From NCBI GenBank assembly GCA_964504195.1, contig CAZDDI010000026.1:1-53268 (forward strand): a stretch of DNA of 53,268 bases, written 5' to 3'. The notes beneath the pieces were generated by a model. It did not search any database, was not told the DNA's origin, and was given only the letters and a program-made list of their open reading frames with translations. Numbering within the stretch: position 1 is the first letter of the stretch; the number at the start of each line of letters is the position of its first letter. The DNA comes from CAZDDI01 sp964504195. GTDB lineage: Bacteria > Chloroflexota > Anaerolineae > B4-G1 > SLSP01. The position numbers and the translations under genes were made by a program. Shown piece by piece: positions 36,446 through 44,500 of this stretch.

Positions 36446-37324
36446 ATGCCCATAACCCAACTCACCGATTATCTCTGGTACACGCGAAGCCGGGTGTTCC
36501 ATACTAACAGCGGCGTCTTCATCAGCCAGGGACAAGGCTTGCTCATTGATCCGGGCGTCCTGCCGCAGGAAATCGCTATCATCACGGAATTTGTTATCGC
36601 GCAGGGGATTGAACCGCGCGCTTTGGTCATCACCCACGCGCATTGGGATCACTTCCTGGGTGTGGAGGCCTTCCCCGATGTAAAAATCATCACCCACACG
36701 GACTACCGCAAGGTGCTGCGCGAGCGCGCCGATGCCTTGCGACAACAGGTAGCACGCTTTGATGCGCAAGCCCCCATCAAGCGGGCCATCCCCTTCACGC
36801 TCCCCCTGCCACACCTCACCTTCGAGACCGAACTTCACCTTACCATCGGCGACGCTACGCTACACCTGCTCCACGCGCCGGGACACGCACCCGATCAACT
36901 GGTCATCCACCATCCAGAAAGCGGCTTGCTGTGGGCCGCCGATATGCTGAGCGATCTGGAAATCCCAATGATTAGCCACAACCTGGCAGCCTACGAGTCC
37001 ACACTGGCACAGCTGGCGCAGCGTGACATCCACGCCCTCATGCCAGGGCACGGCCATCCTACCACCGCCACCGCCGAAATCACCGCCCGGGTAGCTGCAG
37101 ATCGCGCCTATCTTGCCGAGCTGCGACAGCGGGTGACAGAAGCGCTTACAAACGGCAAATCAATCGAAGAAACCGTTGCTGCGTGTGCGGATATGCGTTT
37201 CCGCCAACCTGCCGAAGAGAATGCCGGGCCGCACCGGCTCAATGTGGAAAGCGTTTATCTGGAGTTGGGTGGAGCAGCAGACGCAACAAAAGTAGGCTGG
37301 GAACAAGAATGGGGAGAACCGTAA
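36446..37324 (+). CDS. metallo-beta-lactamase-fold hydrolase
   Basis: This 292-aa hydrolase has the binuclear metal site: H64, H66, D68 and H69 in THAHWDH, a later His in HAPGHAPDQ, the bridging Asp in LLWAADML, and the last His in MPGHGHP. There is no signal peptide, so it is cytosolic. The family includes glyoxalase II and lactonase-like enzymes. The C-terminal helical part (from about residue 205) resembles the substrate-binding helices of the glyoxalase-II-like group, but the substrate cannot be assigned. It was probably the second gene of an operon with the preceding hypothetical gene before a MITE landed between them. Confidence 0.92.
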   Translation: MPITQLTDYLWYTRSRVFHTNSGVFISQGQGLLIDPGVLPQEIAIITEFVIAQGIEPRALVITHAHWDHFLGVEAFPDVKIITHTDYRKVLRERADALRQQVARFDAQAPIKRAIPFTLPLPHLTFETELHLTIGDATLHLLHAPGHAPDQLVIHHPESGLLWAADMLSDLEIPMISHNLAAYESTLAQLAQRDIHALMPGHGHPTTATAEITARVAADRAYLAELRQRVTEALTNGKSIEETVAACADMRFRQPAEENAGPHRLNVESVYLELGGAADATKVGWEQEWGEP

Positions 37325-37357
37325 TGCGTACCGCATGAGCGGAATTGGCAAACACTC

Positions 37358-38203
37358 ATGAACAGCCTAATACAACAACAGATTCTCTCCTTTCGTACCG
37401 AGACGTTCCGGCTCAACCAGCGTGTGCGTAGCGTCGAAGAAGCCCGTAAGTTTGTAGAAGCACGAGGTTTCATAATGTTCTGGCCTATCAAGGGCGTCAT
37501 CATGCCCAGTCTATGGGCTGCTGTAGCCGGTGACCGGCCCGTCCCCAACGCCCATGACGATCCAGGCCATGTCACCTGGGGCTGGAAAGATGCAGCACTG
37601 GGCAAGCAGTGGTGGTACTATGCCAAAGTGCTGCGTAAAAAAGCTACGCTGATTGCGCTGCGGCTGGCCCCGTATTTTTACGCACTCAGCGAAAATTTTG
37701 GCTCACCCGAAGAGGATTACCTGGATCAATACCGTCACGGGCTGCTCACGCTAGAGGCCAAAACTGTTTACGAGACATTACTACGCGAAGGCCCTCTGAG
37801 CACAGTAGCCTTACGCAAAGCGACGAACTTAACTGCCGCAACAGCTACCTCGCCCTTCAACCGCGCCCTGGATACGCTGCAAGCCGATTTCAAAATCCTG
37901 CCGGTGGGCGTAGCCGAGGCTGGTGCATGGCGCTACGCCTTCGTCTACGATTGCGTCCACCGCCACTACCCTGCGCTGCCCGAACAAGCGCGCGCCATTG
38001 GCATCAGCGAGGCGCAACGAGTATTACTGGAACACTACATTTGCTCCGTAGGAGCAGCGGAAGAACGCGACGTGCGCAAAGTGTTCCAGTGGGCACCCGC
38101 AGATATAACACAAGCCTTGAAAGCGCTGGTAGAGACGGACGTTATCCGTCCGGTGCAAGTCGCAGGCCAAAAAAGCAGCTGGTTCGCGGTCAAAGGCATG
38201 TAA
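37358..38203 (+). CDS. winged-helix DNA-binding protein, AlkZ/YcaQ-related candidate
   Basis: This 281-aa protein is predicted to be mostly helical with repeated winged-helix-like units, for example AKTVYETLLREGPLSTVALR at about 130-150 and a second near 220 (ISEAQRVLLEHYICSVGA). Overall phrasing (WGWKDAALGKQWWYYAKVLR, APYFYALSENFG) recalls proteins annotated as AlkZ-related, a family near the DNA glycosylases that open crosslinks. I cannot point to the catalytic Gln motif with confidence, so catalysis is not claimed. It follows the MBL gene by 33 bases and is probably cotranscribed. Confidence 0.65.
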   Translation: MNSLIQQQILSFRTETFRLNQRVRSVEEARKFVEARGFIMFWPIKGVIMPSLWAAVAGDRPVPNAHDDPGHVTWGWKDAALGKQWWYYAKVLRKKATLIALRLAPYFYALSENFGSPEEDYLDQYRHGLLTLEAKTVYETLLREGPLSTVALRKATNLTAATATSPFNRALDTLQADFKILPVGVAEAGAWRYAFVYDCVHRHYPALPEQARAIGISEAQRVLLEHYICSVGAAEERDVRKVFQWAPADITQALKALVETDVIRPVQVAGQKSSWFAVKGM

Positions 38204-38365
38204 AACGCCAGGACATGAGAAGGGCCTGTACCGGCGTGAACATACCGGGACCGGGTTATCTCAAATTGATGTATCTGTTTCACGAAATCTCGCCGGCGTG
38301 GACCGTTCCGATTTTAGGGCTATCGCGTGGGAAATATCCACTGCACTTCAAGGATTAAAGGCAAT

Positions 38366-38986
38366 ATGAAGCAAAAACATTTCATTAATTCACATAAGCT
38401 CCTTACCGGGTTTTTCGTTCTGGCGCTCATTGCCCTATATCGGCAATGGGACAATTCCACCGCCTGGATTTATCTTGCCTTGCATGGGAGTTACGGCATT
38501 TTGTGGAACCTCAAAAGCCTGTTTTTCGCCGATAAAGCCTGGGAGCAACGTGCCAGCCTGTTTTTCGGGCTGGTGGCTTGGGGCGGGTTGACGCTCTACT
38601 GGATTGCGCCGTGGCTGTTGATCGCGCGCGGGGTGCAAGCACCGCCCTGGTATCTGGCGCTCTGCATCAGCCTCTACACGCTCGGCGTATTCCTGCATTT
38701 TAGCGCCGATATGTACAAGCACACGACCCTCCGCTTGCAGCCCGGACAGCTCATTACCGAGGGCCTGTTCGCCCGCTGCCGCAACATCAACTACTTCGGA
38801 GAACTGCTCATCTATTTGGGGTTCGGGATGCTTGCCAGGCACTGGTTGCCGATTGCGATTCTGTTTGGCCTGGTGCTCGCGGGCTGGTTGCCCCGCATGA
38901 TACAAAAAGATCGCTCCCTGGCGCGTTATCCCGAGTTCGCGGGCTACAAACAGCGGAGCACCCTGTTTATCCCTTTTATCCTTTGA
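38366..38986 (+). CDS. membrane methyltransferase-like protein (ICMT/DUF1295 type)
   Basis: This 206-aa membrane protein has five or six helices. The C-terminal half carries the pattern of isoprenylcysteine methyltransferase / steroid-reductase-like enzymes: LQPGQLITEGLFARCRNINY, then FGELLIYLGFGM, and a final short charged stretch RSLARYPEFAGYKQR. These residues form the cofactor site in relatives (AdoMet or NADPH). The start at 38366 (MKQKHF) is chosen because aaaggc precedes it. The frame to 38327 has no ribosome site. The substrate is unknown. Confidence 0.8.
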   Translation: MKQKHFINSHKLLTGFFVLALIALYRQWDNSTAWIYLALHGSYGILWNLKSLFFADKAWEQRASLFFGLVAWGGLTLYWIAPWLLIARGVQAPPWYLALCISLYTLGVFLHFSADMYKHTTLRLQPGQLITEGLFARCRNINYFGELLIYLGFGMLARHWLPIAILFGLVLAGWLPRMIQKDRSLARYPEFAGYKQRSTLFIPFIL

Positions 38987-39017
38987 CACCAGCCTTCAGC
39001 CAGGATAAGAACCCATC

Positions 39018-39054
39018 CAAAATGAAACCGGGGCGACGGATAGCGTCGCCCCGG
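39018..39054 (-). terminator. terminator-like hairpin downstream of the esterase gene
   Basis: A 10-bp stem, ccggggcgac (39028-39037) with gtcgccccgg (39045-39054), is followed on the minus strand by TTTCATTTT. It lies between two converging genes and may serve both. Confidence 0.7.
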
Positions 39055-39122
39055 CACAGAACCCAGACCATTCACACCCAGCCCAGCCCCTCAAAAAACT
39101 CGCAGTACAGCCACTAACGAGC

Positions 39123-39953
39123 TTACCCTTCAAAAAGCGCGAACAATCCATCGGCAAAAGCTTTGGAAATGACAGAAAAGTGATTCTCTTCCGGGTAATC
39201 CCGCACAGAACAGTGGAAGCCCGCATACTGCCGTTCAATCATCACGTTGACGATATCCTTAACTTCAGCGATATAGAAAGGCGTTGGCTCAGCCGCGCAA
39301 TAGGAGAAGAAGACATCCGCTTTCAACGCTGAATTGTGAGCCGCAAAATCCGCTTCCAACCCGAAGATCGCCCGGTTATCCCAGCCCACAAACGGACTGA
39401 TCAACATATACTTATGGAACACCGGATTGGGTTGCAACAACGCATACAGCGCAAACAAGCCCCCCATCGAATGTCCGGCTAAGACCATCAACGCATCATC
39501 CACCCGGAAATTCGCCGCCACTGCTGGCAGGATACTATCCACCAAAAATGTGTAGAATTTCTCCGCCCCGCCACTGGCAGGAATCTGAAAATGAGGATTG
39601 TTGTAATTAAACGCCGGGTCTTCAGTAGGCGTGAAATCCCGCACACGGGTGAATAACCAGGGAATCGCCCCCCGTTCGTATCCAATGCCCACGACAATCA
39701 TATCCGGCACATTCTTGCCCATGCCAAAATTACTACCCAGGTTGATGTAATCCATCGTCGTGGTCGCGGCCCCCAGCGCCGCATCGCCATCCAACACGAC
39801 CAACACAGGATAGTGGCGCTCCGGCGTCATCTCGTAACTGGCCGGCAGCGAAACCCGAACCACAAATTTATCCCCGATTTCGGAGGATTCAAGTTCGAAG
39901 ACTTTCATGCTGTATGGATTTTTCTGCATCATGTGAACGGATTGTAAAACCAT
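39123..39953 (-). CDS. esterase-family alpha/beta hydrolase
   Basis: This 276-aa protein belongs to the putative-esterase group related to Fes/IroE and esterase D. The nucleophile elbow is GHSMGG near residue 175 (VLAGHSMGGLFALYALL), the oxyanion-side strand is YPVLVVLDGDAAL, and the catalytic His is likely in DYPEENHFSVI near the end. There is no signal peptide, so the enzyme is cytosolic. No siderophore genes are near, so the substrate is open. The start at 39953 has gggaggt upstream. The gene is monocistronic and converges on the membrane methyltransferase gene. Confidence 0.88.
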   Translation of the reverse strand: MVLQSVHMMQKNPYSMKVFELESSEIGDKFVVRVSLPASYEMTPERHYPVLVVLDGDAALGAATTTMDYINLGSNFGMGKNVPDMIVVGIGYERGAIPWLFTRVRDFTPTEDPAFNYNNPHFQIPASGGAEKFYTFLVDSILPAVAANFRVDDALMVLAGHSMGGLFALYALLQPNPVFHKYMLISPFVGWDNRAIFGLEADFAAHNSALKADVFFSYCAAEPTPFYIAEVKDIVNVMIERQYAGFHCSVRDYPEENHFSVISKAFADGLFALFEG

Positions 39954-40047
39954 ATCTTACCTCCCTAATTGATCTATGCGTTGACCAGAAAAATCACATC
40001 CAAGCGGATGTGTTCTCTTAAGTATATCCCATCCCCAAGGCAAGGCA

Positions 40048-40080
40048 AACAAAAACCCCCGTCGCAGATGCGCCGGGGGT
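40048..40080 (-). terminator. intrinsic terminator of the HEAT-like gene
   Basis: Stem acccccg (40055-40061) with cgggggt (40074-40080) is followed on the minus strand by TTTTTGTTT. It begins 13 bases after the stop codon. Confidence 0.85.
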
Positions 40081-40092
40081 GAACCCTAAGAT

Positions 40093-40794
40093 TTATTCGG
40101 GAAGCAATTCCCGCAAGTCTTCCCGTATCTTTGGTGACGCTACCTCCGCTTGCAACGTCGCCGCCAACCGCGCTTTGATTTCCGGCTGCCGGGCCGCCAG
40201 GTTCACCACGGCCTGGCGCAACGCCGCGGGTCGCCGTTGCAGGTTGTACACCAGTACGGTCAACCGTGTTCCTTCCGGATCGAGCGCAGGCGTGACCAGC
40301 TCATGGATGTGCGCCGCGGCCCAATCCGGCTCTTCATCCGCCAGCGCCGCCAGGACGTGGAGGCCGTACACCGGATCGTGGGCCAGCGTTTGCCGGAAGT
40401 GTGTACCGCGTGAACCGCTTGCGCGATCCGCGACCAGCTGCACCAGATCGCGCCCGCGATCCACGCTGGGCGGGTCGAGTGGGCCGCGCAGACCCTTGAA
40501 CAAGTCCCAGCGCCGCTCGACCAGATCGAGCAAGCGTTGGGGATCGGCCATGCGCGGGTTGCCATCGAGCAGGCGCACGGCCTCAGCGCGCACCTGCGGG
40601 TTGACATGGGTCAGCGCCGCGTGGATGGCGGCGGTCAATCGGGGGCGCTCGGCGGCGGGCAGCGCGTGCCACGCGCGCGCCAGCCAATCGCCCGGCGCGC
40701 TATCCTCGCGGCCTCGGTACATACCGGTGGCGAGTTGGTCAGCGACCAATTGGGTCAGGTCGCCGGTGAGGGGGATGGTTTCAAAGGTGGTCAA
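40093..40794 (-). CDS. HEAT-repeat-like helical protein
   Basis: This 233-aa all-helical protein has repeats resembling HEAT units, for example LTAAIHAALTHVNPQVRAEA near residue 55 and VVNLAARQPEIKARLAATL near 200. It probably acts in protein-protein contact. No enzyme motif is seen. Translation seems to start at TTG (40794) behind gaggt; no ATG with a ribosome site is available near the conserved start. It lies just downstream of the presumed effector immunity gene on the same strand but is GC-rich, unlike that gene, so it probably belongs to the host backbone. Confidence 0.7.
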   Translation of the reverse strand: MTTFETIPLTGDLTQLVADQLATGMYRGREDSAPGDWLARAWHALPAAERPRLTAAIHAALTHVNPQVRAEAVRLLDGNPRMADPQRLLDLVERRWDLFKGLRGPLDPPSVDRGRDLVQLVADRASGSRGTHFRQTLAHDPVYGLHVLAALADEEPDWAAAHIHELVTPALDPEGTRLTVLVYNLQRRPAALRQAVVNLAARQPEIKARLAATLQAEVASPKIREDLRELLPE

Positions 40795-40845
40795 AGGGAA
40801 ACCTCTGTTAGTTTATTTGTAAAAAATCATTTACCAACAAATGCT

Positions 40846-41496
40846 TTATGCGCGTCTCTCGTCAAAATTAATCGTGCCTCCTGAATCCTGGCACAAACTC
40901 AAGACAATCTCTGCGTAATCAGCGCCAAGAACATAAAAATTTTTCTCGAACTTACCTAAACTCACCTGGAGTTGCTTATATTTCCCCAACACCTTCGTGT
41001 AGCTAAAAGTGGGAATATCAACCCTATATTTCTCCCGCATGATTTCTACTTGGGAATTACTTAAAATAGCTGCCTTTGCTTTCCGTAAACCCACATCATT
41101 ATTAAAATCACTAACAACGAAACAGGTTGTTTTATCCTCGTCAACGATTTTGATCCATTTATCACCAGTAATATCAGTAGGCGTCCAAGGGATAAGTGAA
41201 TTAGCCTTGATTTCAGTACAAACCGGCTGATCAATTGTTATTTGCAATTTCCAAACAATTTGCCAAATGTCCCGCCAGTCCTCCTCATCCAAGTATTCAC
41301 TATAGTATTTGCTTCGGCATGGAGTTACGGACCATTTCATTGGAGTCTCGCAAATTCCAATTTCTTCTAGCAAGCCTTGCATAAACTTACGATCTTGAGC
41401 TATACCTGACACATCACCGTTAGTCACTACCATCTCTATAATGCAATTTGATTTTACCGAAGTTGCACTAGGATTCCAAATATAAAACGCACTCAT
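40846..41496 (-). CDS. hypothetical protein, candidate immunity protein for the eCIS effector
   Basis: I do not recognise the family. The 216-aa soluble protein (MSAFYIWNPSATSVKSNCII start) has no signal peptide and mixed alpha/beta character, with CFVVSDFNNDVGL in the middle. It starts 8 bases after the stop of the 1741-aa DUF4157 protein. Like that protein's last ~225 codons it is AT-rich, while the DNA on both sides is GC-rich. A small gene of matching composition directly behind a variable toxin tail is the normal arrangement of a polymorphic toxin and its immunity protein. That is inference from position and composition; no biochemical motif supports it. Confidence 0.6.
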   Translation of the reverse strand: MSAFYIWNPSATSVKSNCIIEMVVTNGDVSGIAQDRKFMQGLLEEIGICETPMKWSVTPCRSKYYSEYLDEEDWRDIWQIVWKLQITIDQPVCTEIKANSLIPWTPTDITGDKWIKIVDEDKTTCFVVSDFNNDVGLRKAKAAILSNSQVEIMREKYRVDIPTFSYTKVLGKYKQLQVSLGKFEKNFYVLGADYAEIVLSLCQDSGGTINFDERRA

Positions 41497-41504
41497 TTTG
41501 CCTC

Positions 41505-44500
41505 CTAATGGCGGAAATCAAGACCAACTTCGCGCTGGTAGCTATTACTATCAGAAGCCCCTTCAGAAGAGTTCAGACTTTTTGGCATAATATCTAATTT
41601 GGGAATGCCATTAAAAAAGTCTTTACGTACAGATTGTGTTTGGTTATACCCCGTATCATTCCAATGATCAGATACCTTATATGTATGTTCAATGGTAGCT
41701 ATTGTATTGCCAGAGTTCTCGTAGTAAGTGCCATTGTAATTATACTTATTAGGATCAGAGGGATGCCGTATACCTGCATAACCACTGGAAGTCTTTTGTC
41801 CAAACGGAGTTGCAAGTCTATCATTCTTCCAAGCTTTCACCGGACTCCTATAATCTTTACCGTAAAATGTACCGCGAATAAACCCTTTTTGCTTATAATA
41901 CTCATCTTTGATTTGGTATTTACCACCAAAATTTTCAATATAGGTTGAACCTGAAGGATGAGCCGCCTTCGCTGCATCAAAAGTGTATTGGGTGCTAGGC
42001 CCAGCTCCCACTCTAAATAGCACTTTTTTATCCATCCCATCATTTAGAATAGTTAAGGCCTTACCCTGTGTAACCACCACTAAATCCTGAAATTTTTGGC
42101 GCGAAAAAAGTTCCATCCCAAAGTTTTTACTTGCCACCGTTAATTCATCATCCAAATCCGCCTTCGACATATCTCCATCCATGAACTCCAACTGCGTGGT
42201 CTGGCTCAGGGCAATCTTGGGCGCGACGGCTTCCAGCGAGCCGCCGCCAGTGACGCCCCACGGGCTGCTCGGCGCGGTGACAAATTCGGTAAAGAAGATG
42301 CCATCCAGCGCGGTGGGCTTCTTGAAGCCCGCCATCTTCGCCGCAGCCGCCCCAACCGTGGCGCGGATACAACCACCATCGTAGCTGGCCGGATTCAAGG
42401 CCAGTTCCGTGATTAGCTCCGCCATGGTATTACCCTTCTGGGAGTCACGGGGTGCCCACCAGGCCGTCGCGTATTCACCGGGAATGGTGCTCCCCTTGTT
42501 CAAATGCGTGCTGGGGTTGAACGCACTGCTGTCTTTTACCAGCGCACCCAACCAGGCTTCAAAAGAGCGGTACTTGCTCTTGTAAGACGTTGCCAGATTG
42601 TCCTTCCAAATGGTGCGCAAGGGGATAACACGGGTCATGCCCCCCTTATCTTCCAATTCCTTAACGGGGATATCCGGGCCTTTCGCCAGGTAATCGCCGC
42701 CAGTGACTACGCCGATCAACAACGGCATGCGATCGCCACCGACACCCTCGCTGATCAACTTCCCCTTCACCTGCGTATCGAAGCGCTCCCGCAATGCCGC
42801 CGGGATGTGCGTATCAGCCATCACCTGGTCATACTTGATCTTGGCCTGCCCGGTGAGTTCCGGCACACCAAGAATCTTCACCAATTTAGGCACCAAGGCC
42901 CCGTACTTGACATCAATCTGCGACTTGAAGCCTTCCTGCTTAACAGGATCAGTCTCCTTGTTCGCCTGCTCACCCAACGTCTCGATCTCACCCAGCAAGG
43001 TCTCGGCCAGCGGGATCTCGCCCTTGGCTGTCGCGTCCAGAGCCGGATCAGCTTTCGCCTCATTCAGCCGCTCGATTAGCGGACGCGGGGTGCTGGCCAT
43101 GAACAGCACCGGCTTCCCTTCTTCGCCCTTGAGCGACAAGGTGTGCGATTCGGACGCGATAGCAAACTGCTTCTGCGGGAACAGGAAATTCTTGATCTTG
43201 TTGATCCCGCCCTTGATCTTGTCCACAATCCCCCGGATGAACTTGGCAACCGCCTGAATCGGCTTGGAATTGAACACCGCATTGATGGCATTGTCCACCG
43301 TGGTCCGCACCGACTCAATGACCGATTTCACTTTCTCCGTGATGCCGCCCAGCCCCAGCAGCGACGAGAGGAACCCAATAGCTACCGGGATGCCCTTGGC
43401 CAGGGATTGTTCGACCTTGTCTGCCGCTGCGCCCAGGTTGCCGGTCGCAATCGCAGCGATGGAATCCGTCACCGCGCTCACCAGCGCCATGATCTGCTGC
43501 CCACGCTCGACGAAGAACATGATAATGTCATAGATGCCCTTGATCGCGCGTACAATCGCCCCTGCTGGGTTCAACATACTGACAATCCAGGTGATCCCAG
43601 CCTTGATGACTTTCTCGACCAAGAAGTCCTTGATCTTGCCGATAACCATATCTTTGAGCGTGGTCAAGTGCAGCTTAACCAGCTCCCAGACCTTACCCCA
43701 ATCGCCGGCGATGATGGCCTGTACACCCTCGATCAAGTCGAAGATCAGCTGCGCCTGATCTTCCCCAATCAACTGCCCCAGGCCGTACTGGGCCAACGCC
43801 TTCAGTCCACCCTCTTTGTAGATTTCCCCGACTTGCTTGACCTGATCAATGATGGCGAAGATGTCAAAGCCCAGCAAGGCCGTCACTTTACCCTTGATCT
43901 GATCCATCGAAACACCGAGGACTTGTAATGCCAGTTGGAAAATCCCCTGCAGATCGAACTTTTCAGGTAAAGTGATACCAACTTCACCCAATGACCCGGT
44001 AAGCCAGGCAATGAACCCATTTTGCAGGTGGGTCACAATGTTACCAATGAAATTATCCAACCCCAATTTCACAGCAGAGGCCAAATTGCTCAAAAAGCCA
44101 ATAGGATCGGAGAAAATCTGCTTGATTGTTTCGCCGGCCTTATTGAGGATACCCATGATCTGATCCGCCGGCAACCCCAAAGTCCTGAGCGCGGTCTCGA
44201 AGATGATGCGCGCCGCTTCCGCAAAGTCGCCCGTCACCAGCGCGGTGATGACTGCCAGCTGCGCCTGAATCAAACCCTGGAATACATCGAGCAGCTTGTC
44301 CAGCGCGCTGCTCAGCGTATCTGCCAACGCGGTCACAGCCGCCTTGAGATCGTCGGCGATCTGATTCACGGCCTCGACAGCCACATCCACCACTATATCT
44401 ACAAACTGGTTGAGCGCCTCCGCCAACGCCGGGAAGCGTTCGCTCAGATAGGTATCAATCTTATCCTTGACCCAATCGCGGAAGGTGTCGAGCTTATCCA